In this document: in pieces, positions 8,358 to 17,229 of the stretch | How the letters are laid out: the number at the start of each line of letters is the position of its first letter | How positions within the stretch are numbered: position 1 is the first letter of the stretch | Assembly (NCBI GenBank): GCA_963692955.1 | Contig: OY843587.1 | Coordinates: 1,674,001-1,738,000, forward strand | Direction: 5' to 3' | Source of the DNA: UBA5158 sp963692955 | GTDB lineage: Bacteria; Pseudomonadota; Gammaproteobacteria; DSM-16500 | Length of the DNA stretch: 64,000 nt | Position numbers and translations under genes: made by a program | Notes under the pieces: generated by a model | What the model saw: only the letters and a program-made list of their open reading frames with translations | Told to the model about the DNA's origin: nothing | The model's database searches: none

Positions 8358-9550
8358 GAATACGCTTTCCTTCTTTTTGCTGGTCGGATGGATTCTTCTT
8401 TATCGTCCGGATGAGCAGCTTCATTGGTAACAGGTTTTGGTTTTACAACATCTACCCAGGGTTGTATCGTAGCTTCAATTCTGGCGAGATGATTACGGAA
8501 AATAGAATTTCTCTGCAACAAACCTTCTTTAGCTTGGTCTAGCAATACAATTTTTTCTTGCGATTTAGGCTCTACATTGCCGTGCCCATGATTCGAAGCA
8601 GCTTGATATCTCACTAACATGTTCTCTGAATCCGTATAGAGAACATCTTCAAATTGCTTTAAAAATACCGGATGAATTAATGCGGAAGATTTTACATTGA
8701 TGATGGTCAAAACGCTATCTTTCTCTGGAACGTATTGTCGAGTCGCATCGATATAAGTTGATTCAGGAACCAAATCATTAAAATAATTTTGTATCACTTT
8801 CGCATCGTCAATGGCAAGCGATAAATAAAGCTGTAAATAACTCGGGTCATTTTCATTGGCTTGATATAAGCTAACATTAGTACGAATAGCTTGACTATTC
8901 TCAATGATCGGTAAACCGCAAAATTCTAGAATTTTCACGACGGCATCCGTTGGCAATCCGGGTTTCAGATTTAAAAAATGCATAAAAAATTGCCGAGAAA
9001 TTCCCAAAAATTGGTTGAGCGTATATCTTTGTACGACCCGGCAGATAGTTTCTTCAACAACATCTGATTGATGCGTACATATATTATATTTAGATAATAA
9101 ATTGTGAAAGATATAGGAGACCTGGTGGGCATTATCTTGATGCCTCTTCAAGAATACTGGATGTTCAGTCGTTAACGTGGCTATCAAAGGGATAATATCC
9201 GCGACCATTTCATTTAGCGAAAACATAAGTGTTCTTTGCGACTCTTCTATCGCATTGTTTTGAGATTGATTTCTTAGAGTTATACGTGGATATTTTCTTC
9301 TAAAGTTTTCTAAGAAAAAATTAAGTTCCGCCTGGGTCAGCATTATTTGCAATATTAAAAATTGCTCATGAACGTCTCTACCAAACTTTGTATCAGTAAC
9401 TTTCAGTGATTTATCTAGATCGCCGGCTAATAACACTAATTCGGGTAGGAAATGCATATCCGGGTTAATGTTCAGAGGCTTTAAAGCTTGTTCAAAGGCA
9501 ACTCTAAAATTTTTCCAATGGGGGTATATAATAGTTGAATATATCAGCAT
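8354..9550 (-). CDS. Protein of unknown function with C-terminal basic NLS-like motif
   Basis: A 398-residue soluble, helical protein with no recognised domain. The C-terminus reads DDKEESIRPAKRRKAYS: an acidic patch, as in some Dot/Icm E-block signals, followed by a KRRK cluster like a monopartite nuclear localisation signal. Both readings are inference. It is coupled by overlap to the GNAT gene downstream. It shares the basic-cluster feature with the neighbouring 543-residue protein. Confidence 0.6.
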   Translation of the reverse strand: MLIYSTIIYPHWKNFRVAFEQALKPLNINPDMHFLPELVLLAGDLDKSLKVTDTKFGRDVHEQFLILQIMLTQAELNFFLENFRRKYPRITLRNQSQNNAIEESQRTLMFSLNEMVADIIPLIATLTTEHPVFLKRHQDNAHQVSYIFHNLLSKYNICTHQSDVVEETICRVVQRYTLNQFLGISRQFFMHFLNLKPGLPTDAVVKILEFCGLPIIENSQAIRTNVSLYQANENDPSYLQLYLSLAIDDAKVIQNYFNDLVPESTYIDATRQYVPEKDSVLTIINVKSSALIHPVFLKQFEDVLYTDSENMLVRYQAASNHGHGNVEPKSQEKIVLLDQAKEGLLQRNSIFRNHLARIEATIQPWVDVVKPKPVTNEAAHPDDKEESIRPAKRRKAYS

Positions 9551-9632
9551 GTTTAAAACCCTCTAAATTGTTAATCATTATATTAGTCAGTCTGCTTATC
9601 AGTATCATCTGGGTGATGTGACCGTGCTTCGC

Positions 9633-11264
9633 TTAACTAAACTTCTTTTGTAAAGGCGATGAGCTTGAACTCGGCATTGTGATCGTTACAGCTGGAGTAA
9701 AAAAAGTAGGTCGCATGGCATTATTTTGCATTATCAATTCAGTCACCCCACCGCTTAATTTTTTAATTTCTGCATTTTTCTCACCAATGGTAATTCCCAT
9801 GCTAACGAATCTTTTATGTAACGTTTCAATCATAGTAAATGCATTGGCAATAGTTTGTAGTAATAGCTGGCGCTCGTGTTGATGGTCTTCTAACGGATCA
9901 GGCGTATTGGAAATTTTACACAGAATAAACGCCAAATAATGAAAAATACTTTCCGCCTGCCCCGTTGGAATTTCATAAAATGATATTCCATTGCTAATAA
10001 TAACTTCGGCGATTTCTAATTGCTGCGATATATATTCGACGATAGGAACTTGTAAATTTTTCGTAAGAACTTTGTTAACTAGCCAGTTTGTAGCAAGTGC
10101 TGTTACTTTTACCTTCAATTTTTTATCTACGCTTTCTTCTGCAGCTCGCAGCAAAGCATAGAAAGATTCGTGCTGCTGCTCTTCTTCTGGTACTTCTTTT
10201 GAGTCTGGCATCGACTCTACTTCTAACTTTTCATCGCGCGTGGTTTTTCTTCTTTTTGATGATCTGGTAGGGGCTAGGCTTGATGACGGTTCTGCATCTA
10301 TCTTAGTATCTTGTGTCGGCACTAAAGAAATCAAAGGCAATAAAGCGGGAAATCTCGCTTTTATTTTCGCATATTGAGATAAAGCATTTTCTAACGCGTC
10401 ATTTGCGGTTCTCAAAAGAACGATTTCATTTTGGAAAAAAGCAGCATTTTCGCCGACAGTTTTTTTCAATGTTTCATTTACTGTTTGTTGATTTGTTAAT
10501 TGATCTTGCATAGATTTTATCTGCGCTATCAACTCTGCTTCTTTGTCAGCGTTATCTTTTTTTGTTTGCTCATTTTCTAGATTCAATTTTTGTATTTGAG
10601 ACGCTAACGCATCATGCGTTTGCGATTTTGTTGCTAATTGTGCAACTAAAGACTGTTGTTCTCGCTGATTTTTTGAAAGTTCAGCTTCATACTCATGAAA
10701 TTTATTTGTATAAAATTGACGGTCACTTAAACGCGCGGTCATTAGAGCGTGAAATTCTTTTGAGATAGAATTCGGTAGCAATGAGTTATTAAATAAGTTA
10801 TGCAGTTTTATACGCCAAGCTTCTGAAATATCCGTGCCGAGCTCAATATCAATGAGCGTGCCTTTATAGATTAGATACAAAAGAAAATCATAAATCAAAC
10901 GCAATGATCTATCATCTAATTGCGTAAGCCTAATGTTCCTTAACTCCAAAGTGTGCAATGCTAATAAAGTAGAAATAATATATTCAATAATATTTAAAGG
11001 TAAATTGCTTAATGCAAGTCCGTTGAGTCTCAATCTTGATAAATGGAATCTGTCCGAGTGAAAATGCAGTTGATAATCCTCGAGTTGGAGATTATGAAAT
11101 TGAAGATTCAATAAGCTACGTTGGCTATATAAAGTGGGAATAAATAGCCAACGATGTAATTCTCTACCCTCGGAGGTGATTGGAATATACTGCAGAGATA
11201 ATCTAGCCGTCTCTTTCGCATCTACTAATCTAGCAGGAATAGCGGATGAACTTTGACTCTGCAT
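9633..11264 (-). CDS. Coiled-coil protein of unknown function with KRRK cluster
   Basis: I start this 543-residue protein at MQSQSSSAIP because GGAGG lies five bases before that ATG; an upstream in-frame ATG at 11309 would overlap the preceding gene. The N-terminal 170 residues are leucine-rich (LSRLRLNGLALSNLPLN...), faintly like leucine-rich repeats. A strong coiled coil follows (about 190-290), then SSKRRKTTRDEK, an NLS-like basic cluster next to an acidic stretch, then a helical C-terminal region. No enzyme motif is seen. It lies 17 bases after the 338-residue gene, so the two are probably cotranscribed. Confidence 0.65.
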   Translation of the reverse strand: MQSQSSSAIPARLVDAKETARLSLQYIPITSEGRELHRWLFIPTLYSQRSLLNLQFHNLQLEDYQLHFHSDRFHLSRLRLNGLALSNLPLNIIEYIISTLLALHTLELRNIRLTQLDDRSLRLIYDFLLYLIYKGTLIDIELGTDISEAWRIKLHNLFNNSLLPNSISKEFHALMTARLSDRQFYTNKFHEYEAELSKNQREQQSLVAQLATKSQTHDALASQIQKLNLENEQTKKDNADKEAELIAQIKSMQDQLTNQQTVNETLKKTVGENAAFFQNEIVLLRTANDALENALSQYAKIKARFPALLPLISLVPTQDTKIDAEPSSSLAPTRSSKRRKTTRDEKLEVESMPDSKEVPEEEQQHESFYALLRAAEESVDKKLKVKVTALATNWLVNKVLTKNLQVPIVEYISQQLEIAEVIISNGISFYEIPTGQAESIFHYLAFILCKISNTPDPLEDHQHERQLLLQTIANAFTMIETLHKRFVSMGITIGEKNAEIKKLSGGVTELIMQNNAMRPTFFTPAVTITMPSSSSSPLQKKFS

Positions 11265-11281
11265 ATTACCTCCAATAATGC

Positions 11282-12298
11282 TTATAAGTGGAAAGTATGA
11301 TCTTCCCAATCGTACGAAGACGGCAACGAACTCAGTAGAGGGGACAATGATGATGAAAAGATCCCAAAAGGATGGATCCGGGGTGAACTTAAAAAGTCCG
11401 CGTGGGATTCAGGGGCTGCAATATGGCTATTTGAAGAGCCGTCTGTTTGCTTGGATGACTCAGGCCCTGAACTAGCACGCTTGGGCTCTGGTTGTTCTAA
11501 ATCTTGAATATTGTCTTCTAGGGATTTACTGCGTTTTAAACTTCTAGGTGGCCGCGGTGGTGATGGGTCACTGAGCTTTATTGCATGATCCTCCTGGCTT
11601 GAATTCGCCATCATTGCCGCGGCCGATAATCCTGGTAAGAGTGTTGTATTCGATCGGACAATATCTTCCGCTGAAGACTTTAACTTAGCGTCTCGTTTCT
11701 CTTTCTTCATTTCCGCTTTTAACTCATCAGAAAGAACGACAGCAATTAGTAAATTATTTTTTTTAATATGGCTCTTAAACGCATTGACGGCATCGGCGCT
11801 GACTTTGTGTAATCCTATTTTTTTTACGGACGAAGGTATGACTTCTAAAAACAATTTGACGGAGTCGAAACTGATGTCATCAATAACCACTGCCGTCAAT
11901 TGAGGATGAGTAGCGTCAGGTTTTTTTAAAGTTTGATAAACGCAGTTGAATTCTAAGTCTGTCATCCTCAAGAAATAAAGATATTTAAAAGTCTTTAAAC
12001 CAATTACATAGCGCTCAAAATTATTGAATAAATCTACGTAGGCTTTGTAAGCCTCAATATTTTCCACTGGCGGAGTAATTTTAGGTAACTTAAAATATTT
12101 AGTTTGTATCACGAAAGTAGCGGATTTTCTATGCTCGATACCTTCTTGTTTTTTAGAATCAGTTTCCTGTTGTCTAGGAATGTCAAAAACAGCTTCCACT
12201 AGTTCTGGATTCGCGTCTGGCTCGAATGGAAAATAGGTATAAGTAATGGATTTTTCTTCATCTATTATATTGTTTGCATCGGTTTGTCGGTTTTGCAT
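11282..12298 (-). CDS. Protein of unknown function with Ser/Pro/Lys-rich C-terminal third
   Basis: A 338-residue soluble protein. The middle (about 100-210) alternates short strands and helices with leucines spaced in a weak leucine-rich-repeat-like way (DISFDSVKLFLEVIPSSVKKIGLHKV). The last 110 residues are low-complexity, rich in Ser, Pro, Glu and basic clusters (RPPRSLKRSKSLED, EPKRASSG). No family recognised. It begins MQNRQ, close to the MQNRES start of the 923-residue protein. First gene of the pair with the coiled-coil gene downstream. Confidence 0.6.
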   Translation of the reverse strand: MQNRQTDANNIIDEEKSITYTYFPFEPDANPELVEAVFDIPRQQETDSKKQEGIEHRKSATFVIQTKYFKLPKITPPVENIEAYKAYVDLFNNFERYVIGLKTFKYLYFLRMTDLEFNCVYQTLKKPDATHPQLTAVVIDDISFDSVKLFLEVIPSSVKKIGLHKVSADAVNAFKSHIKKNNLLIAVVLSDELKAEMKKEKRDAKLKSSAEDIVRSNTTLLPGLSAAAMMANSSQEDHAIKLSDPSPPRPPRSLKRSKSLEDNIQDLEQPEPKRASSGPESSKQTDGSSNSHIAAPESHADFLSSPRIHPFGIFSSSLSPLLSSLPSSYDWEDHTFHL

Positions 12299-12394
12299 AG
12301 GAAAACACCTTTCGTTTTAGGTTTCGGTTTTAGGTGCGCATTATAAGTCCATTTTGTTCACAAGTATATTTATTTTTAACGTAATAAAGACGTA

Positions 12395-13222
12395 TTAGGG
12401 CATCATTCTGCGACCAGCGGACTCTAATAATGTTTCTTCCTCAATCTCTACTGGCCTGCTTCTGATAGATAAATTTCTCAATCTTTCCCAAGTGTTTTGC
12501 AGCGTTTCTATGTTAGAGATAAATCCGTGACGCCAAGCTGCTTCACGCTGTAAAAATTCCGGGGCTAACAGCGCGTCATCGAGTTTTGCCGCGAATGTTA
12601 GGAAGGTAACTTGAATAAGTAGTCTATACATTGAGTAAATAAAAATTCTCGGCATATCGCTCAGTCCAGGTTCGCCATGATCTAAATCGAAATAATAAAT
12701 GGTAAGTTGATCGACGGCGATAAAAAGCGCTAGCATGAGTAACTTAAATTTATTTTCACTCAAGTGAAGTTGTTCATCAACGGTTTGCCATGGCGTTCGC
12801 TCGCCAGTGAGTGGGACGTAAGGTGTAGGTGTTAGGTAACGATTGCTTCTGGAAAATAAACCATGCACGGCATTCAAAGCACGTTGATTTTGCAGTTGCA
12901 TCGCTGCTAGGTTATCTGATGACGTCAAACTATCAAGACGCGCACTGTGATGAGTCAATAGTGTGGCTATGGTAAGGTAAGTGGCGAGCGTACACACTTC
13001 GACGAACACACCTATACTATCCATTTCATATTTTTTAAAATCCCTTTTTAAAGAACCAGCCATCATCAAAGCTAAATTCACAGTACACATTTTGCCGACG
13101 TTTTTGTGTAGATTAGCAGAGCGAACGAATTCGACGATAAAATTTCGGTAAGGAGCTAAAAAATCTTCTTCTGATGTTTCAATTCGATTAACTTCTATTA
13201 TGGCATCGCGGTTGGATTGCAT
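12395..13222 (-). CDS. Membrane protein of unknown function
   Basis: A 275-residue protein with at least three hydrophobic segments: VGVFVEVCTLATYLTIATLL-like near 80-105, FKLLMLALFIAVDQLTIYYF near 155-175, and IFIYSMYRLLIQVTFLTFAA near 190-210. It has no signal peptide or recognised motif. GGAGC precedes the ATG. Divergent from the MFS gene. Probably an inner-membrane protein or a host-membrane-inserted effector; the sequence does not decide. Confidence 0.55.
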   Translation of the reverse strand: MQSNRDAIIEVNRIETSEEDFLAPYRNFIVEFVRSANLHKNVGKMCTVNLALMMAGSLKRDFKKYEMDSIGVFVEVCTLATYLTIATLLTHHSARLDSLTSSDNLAAMQLQNQRALNAVHGLFSRSNRYLTPTPYVPLTGERTPWQTVDEQLHLSENKFKLLMLALFIAVDQLTIYYFDLDHGEPGLSDMPRIFIYSMYRLLIQVTFLTFAAKLDDALLAPEFLQREAAWRHGFISNIETLQNTWERLRNLSIRSRPVEIEEETLLESAGRRMMP

Positions 13223-13367
13223 TTTATTAGCTCCAAGAAAGATAATGTCGCAAATTCTAGCACATTTTATGCTGCTTGTTAGTTTGAATTTTAAGCTATT
13301 GTTTTATCGATTAATTTGTTGCTTGGCAGTATAATTTTGCTAATTCGAGGATTTGAGAGCGTTCCTT

Positions 13368-14561
13368 ATGAAACTGCCATTTTTTACTTTAGTGTTGCTA
13401 ATCACGTTTGCCTCGGTAAACGCCGTCCTCTTTACCCCTGCTCTGCCAAGCATCACCCAATATTTTGCGATAACTGAAACTGACGCGCAGCTCACGATTA
13501 CGTGGTTTTTAATCGGTTACGCGCTAGGCCAACTTTTTTATGGGCCGATCGCCAATCGCTTTGGACGCAAACCGGCGATTTATACCGGCATTGGTTTGCA
13601 AGTCTTTAGTAGTTTTTTATGTGTGTTTGCGGGCATGATTCATGCTTTTTGGTTACTCGTCGTGGCGCGGTTTTTACTCGCGGTCGGTTCGGGTGTGGGT
13701 TTAAAAATTACTTACACGCTAGTCAATGAATGTTACGAACCTAAAGCCGCGGCCCAAAAAATTTCTTATCTTATTTTAGCATTCGCAATCACGCCAGGAT
13801 TGTCAGTGGCGTTAGGCGGCGTGCTTAATTATTATTTTGGCTGGACGGCATGTTTTTACGCTGGCGGAGCTTATGGTTTAGTGCTGCTGCTCTTGGCAGC
13901 GCGTTTGCCGGAGACACTGAAAGTTTTAGACTTGCAAGCGCTAAAGTTAAAACACCTTTGGCAAGGCTATGCCACACAGTTTACAAATATGAGATTAATT
14001 AGCGGCGCATTACTGATGGGCGGCGTGGGGAGTTATATTTATGTATTCGCAGCTGCGGCGCCATTTATCGCTATCACGCATTTCGGCATGTCTAGCGTAG
14101 TTTATGGATTTGAAAATTTAATCCCTAACGTTGGCTTTGTGATTGGCTCACTGACTAGTGCGACGCTCGCGAAAAAATTTTCTTTCAATCCGATTATACG
14201 CTGTGGACTAATTATAGTGAGCGTTAGCGTGTTAACGATGCTAGGGCTAACGTGGCTGGATTTTCCGCCGTTGTTTTCTTTATTTCTCCCGACTGCGTTT
14301 GTCTATTTTGGTTTATGTTTCATTCTCGCTAATGCGTCGGCAAAAGCGATGAGCAGCGTCGTTGATAAAGCACATGGCTCAGCGGTAATGAATTTTATCA
14401 ATATGGGAATGTCCGTGGTGGCCGTGTTAGTGCTGGGATTATTCACGATGCGGACATTGTTATTACCGGTAGCTTATTTTGTTTTATGTGTGATGATGAT
14501 TGCCGCTTTTCACTGGGTGAAAGTTGGGGAGCGCAGTATCGATACCACTGCGCGCTGCTAG
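13368..14561 (+). CDS. MFS drug exporter, Bcr/CflA type
   Basis: A 397-residue, twelve-helix transporter of the major facilitator superfamily. TM1 has the Bcr/CflA pattern (FTPALPSITQYF), and the loop 2-3 motif GQLFYGPIANRFGRKPA is intact. The family exports drugs and small metabolites by proton antiport across the inner membrane. I prefer ATG 13368, with GAGAG eight bases upstream, over a TTG five codons earlier. Convergent with the U-box/Rab-like gene; it might export that genome's own metabolites but is not linked to the biosynthetic operon. Confidence 0.85.
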   Translation: MKLPFFTLVLLITFASVNAVLFTPALPSITQYFAITETDAQLTITWFLIGYALGQLFYGPIANRFGRKPAIYTGIGLQVFSSFLCVFAGMIHAFWLLVVARFLLAVGSGVGLKITYTLVNECYEPKAAAQKISYLILAFAITPGLSVALGGVLNYYFGWTACFYAGGAYGLVLLLLAARLPETLKVLDLQALKLKHLWQGYATQFTNMRLISGALLMGGVGSYIYVFAAAAPFIAITHFGMSSVVYGFENLIPNVGFVIGSLTSATLAKKFSFNPIIRCGLIIVSVSVLTMLGLTWLDFPPLFSLFLPTAFVYFGLCFILANASAKAMSSVVDKAHGSAVMNFINMGMSVVAVLVLGLFTMRTLLLPVAYFVLCVMMIAAFHWVKVGERSIDTTARC

Positions 14562-14568
14562 TTTACGT

Positions 14569-14751
14569 TACTCAATTAACTGCCGAATCAAATACGATGG
14601 TCGATTGACTCTATCCAAAAATCGATAGTATTCATTACAGAATAGTTTCATCAAAAACAAAACATTAAGATTAGGAAGTGTGGCATATTCACCTCCTAAT
14701 GCAATAGCATCACACATTACCATCACGGACGAGGTAAGTTTTTCTCTTCCT
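14569..14751 (-). pseudogene. Out-of-frame C-terminal extension of the U-box/Rab-like gene
   Basis: In the -1 frame relative to the upstream gene, 60 codons are open, from GREKLTSS to a stop at 14569, seven bases from the convergent MFS stop. The translation looks like real protein (ALGGEYATLPNLNVLFLM, then CNEYYRFLDRV, RPSYLIRQLIE). The overlap with the upstream frame contains GAG AAA AAC, where a -1 slip or single-base indel would fuse the frames. It is either the lost native C-terminus (frameshift mutation or sequencing error in the A-run) or a programmed frameshift product. Confidence 0.5.
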
Positions 14752-15979
14752 TATCATCACGCTGCACTAAATTAGCAATTCTATTAAAAAAACCTTGTAC
14801 TGGTGCTCTAGCTGGCTGTGGAGCTGCAGCAAGCGGTACCATTAGTGATGAAATTAGTGGTAACAAACTTTCCGTAATCGTTCGAACCTCTGCTGCTGCC
14901 ACTCTAACTTGTGGACGGCCATGTTCATACGGATTATCATTCCTACTAAGCGTCGCTGTGCGAGCTGCTAGATCATAATTTATTTGATAAATCTCGTAAT
15001 CATAATCTCTTAATTCAGCAAGTCGATTATTGTCTGGTGAAAACAGCATAACAAAACCTGCTCCCCGCAAATAAGATGAAGTAATAGTACGAAATCTTTC
15101 TTGTCCAGCCATATCATGTATCACATAGGTACCTGATGGCAGAGAGATAAAATTAAAATCGATGCCTATCGTTGCTATGAAATTGTTATTCACTTGTGCT
15201 GTTGCTGCTTTTGAAAAGCCTCTTTTAGCAAGTGTTTCGCCAAATAATATCCCTTTAAAATCAGTCGAAGCTAAAGAATTCTTTTTTATCGCAACAGCTA
15301 ATGGTAATCCAACTAAGCCATCATCCTTCTCTTCAGCTCGTTCAACAGGTAGCGGTCTATGATACCCACCTTCTGGGCCACCATTTATTCCATCATTTAC
15401 CGCTTCTGGTGGTAATAAAACATCTTGATAAGCAGCATCAGGCGGTCTAACGTCAGGCGCTATCTGTGAAAAATCATAAGTGCCATTCACATATTGTCTG
15501 GATTGCGCCTCAGGATGTTGGCGTAAATAATGTGCGAGTAAATCCGTGGCAAGGCGATTTTCAACAATTTGCACGCGTGGTTCACTGCGTAGAATGGGGT
15601 AACCATATTCATTAGCTACGAGCCATTCCGCCACTTCTCTTTCAACTGTTATACCCATAGGAAACAATGTCACGGGACTTAGAAATAGTTGATGAGTGAT
15701 AGGACAAATAAAAGCGCTTTCAATATTGATCTCTTGTTCTTGTTCCAACATTACCTCATCTTTTGTTTCAGCTTCTACCGCTTCAGAGCCACTCGCTGCT
15801 GACGGTGCGCCTGGTTCCTCAATGTTTTCAACCTGAGACTCGACTAAAGAATTGCATCCTGCTACAGGTTCATCAGCTTTAATTTCTGGCTCACCCTCGC
15901 GCTCATCTAAAGAATTGCGTCTTTGAACGGATGTATCAACTTTAATTTCGGGTTCACCTTCTTTTCTGGTTCGCGACAT
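14723..15979 (-). CDS. U-box plus degenerate Rab-like domain fusion, candidate effector
   Basis: A 418-residue protein with two eukaryotic-like modules. Residues 1-85 are acidic and hold a tandem duplication (EGEPEIK...NSLDE / EGEPEIK...NSLVE). Residues 88-152 form a U-box-like domain (FICPITHQLFLSPVTL, GITVEREVAEWL, ENRLATDLL), the E2-binding fold of E3 ubiquitin ligases. Residues 241-315 follow Rab GTPases: strand 1 KGILFG, switch I TIGIDF (270-275) and switch II AGQERFRTITSSYLRGA (291-307). The P-loop is degenerate (GETLAKRG at 247-254 in place of GxxxxGKS), and the NKxD and SAK motifs are absent, so GTP binding is unlikely. A Rab decoy coupled to ubiquitination is an attractive inference. 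AGAGGA precedes the ATG. The 3' end seems frameshifted. Confidence 0.75.
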   Translation of the reverse strand: MSRTRKEGEPEIKVDTSVQRRNSLDEREGEPEIKADEPVAGCNSLVESQVENIEEPGAPSAASGSEAVEAETKDEVMLEQEQEINIESAFICPITHQLFLSPVTLFPMGITVEREVAEWLVANEYGYPILRSEPRVQIVENRLATDLLAHYLRQHPEAQSRQYVNGTYDFSQIAPDVRPPDAAYQDVLLPPEAVNDGINGGPEGGYHRPLPVERAEEKDDGLVGLPLAVAIKKNSLASTDFKGILFGETLAKRGFSKAATAQVNNNFIATIGIDFNFISLPSGTYVIHDMAGQERFRTITSSYLRGAGFVMLFSPDNNRLAELRDYDYEIYQINYDLAARTATLSRNDNPYEHGRPQVRVAAAEVRTITESLLPLISSLMVPLAAAPQPARAPVQGFFNRIANLVQRDDKEEKNLPRP

Positions 15980-16003
15980 AATTTTTCCTCTGTTAAATTA
16001 ATC

Positions 16004-17113
16004 TTATATGCGCAGCGTTGCTTGATCTGCCATTGTAGCGATATGTTCTGAAACTTTTTTGGCAATACTCCGAAATAATTTTTTGCCATTATTCACGAGT
16101 ATTCCTTCTTCATCTTGTTCAACAACATAATCAATCAAAGCTACCCAACCTTTTCGTATCGATGTGTTTTCAAATATAGATGTGTTTTCCAATTGAATAC
16201 ATAAATTTTCGCTTCGAGCTGAAGACGTTAGCATGGATTTAATTGATCTATATTCTTTGGCTATACTACTCATTAACGCATATTTTTCGCTATCCGCAAT
16301 TAATTCGGAAATTTCGCTTAGATTAGAATAGAGAGACATGACTTGTGTAGGTTTGAAGTCATTATTAAAAAATGTTATAGAAAAAAGCGGAGTTTCATGC
16401 TTAATATATTTCCCATATTCTCGTCTAAACACACCTCGCACAATGGCAGACCGAACCAGTTCGTTTGATAACTCTGGAAATATATGTATGAGAGTTGCGG
16501 CTTTATCTAGCTTATTTTGTTTTAGATGGTGTTTATACAAATACAAAAGAATGTCATATAATTGGCTCGCAATTATCGTATATAAGTTTCGTCCTTCATT
16601 ATTTTTAAATTTAAAGTAATGCAATAGTGCATTCCATTTACATTGCGTATTCAAAGTATCATTATTTAATTGTGCGATGAGAAATTTACTATTTACACTT
16701 TGATAACTTCCCGAATTGACGATGCATTTTTTTAAATAATCGATAACATACTTTTTCGTTTCTTGATTTAAGCTCTTTAGTTTTGTAATTTTAATATCGT
16801 AATCTTCGTGGGCAGGATGTTTTATATATTTGGCGGGATCTGATAGCTGCCTTATCATTACCAGCCTTTCATACTGGATGGTTTTATATAGCAACTTATC
16901 TGCATTTTCTACGTTACGAAGGTACTCATTGATCGCAGGAACTTTATTTAATATAGTGTTATCTTGAAAAATCGCAAACAATGCGGCACACGCTTCGCTA
17001 TCAAGCTTTTTACCAGCTAATTTCTTCATGACACTCATGATCACGATAGCGTTATTAAAATATTTATCGTTAAGATCTTGATGAATATCTGGCACATAGT
17101 CTCTAGATAGCAT
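16004..17113 (-). CDS. Helical protein of unknown function
   Basis: A 369-residue, lysine- and leucine-rich, all-helical-looking soluble protein with no recognised domain, signal peptide or membrane segment. GGGGA lies about nine bases before the ATG. The U-box/Rab-like gene starts 24 bases downstream, so the two are probably cotranscribed and may act together. Confidence 0.6.
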   Translation of the reverse strand: MLSRDYVPDIHQDLNDKYFNNAIVIMSVMKKLAGKKLDSEACAALFAIFQDNTILNKVPAINEYLRNVENADKLLYKTIQYERLVMIRQLSDPAKYIKHPAHEDYDIKITKLKSLNQETKKYVIDYLKKCIVNSGSYQSVNSKFLIAQLNNDTLNTQCKWNALLHYFKFKNNEGRNLYTIIASQLYDILLYLYKHHLKQNKLDKAATLIHIFPELSNELVRSAIVRGVFRREYGKYIKHETPLFSITFFNNDFKPTQVMSLYSNLSEISELIADSEKYALMSSIAKEYRSIKSMLTSSARSENLCIQLENTSIFENTSIRKGWVALIDYVVEQDEEGILVNNGKKLFRSIAKKVSEHIATMADQATLRI

Positions 17114-17229
17114 AGCTTAAATCCCCGTTTCTATTTGTGGGAATATTGTAACAAGGGATTATTAAGAGAAGATTAAATAATGGCCACTATCAAATTTTTT
17201 CTTATAATATATTGAAATATAGCGATTTT

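Noticed and set aside
15907..16089. Sixty-residue minus-strand frame between the 369-residue gene and the U-box/Rab-like gene
   Set aside because: It overlaps both flanking genes in another frame and has no ribosome binding site or protein-like features.
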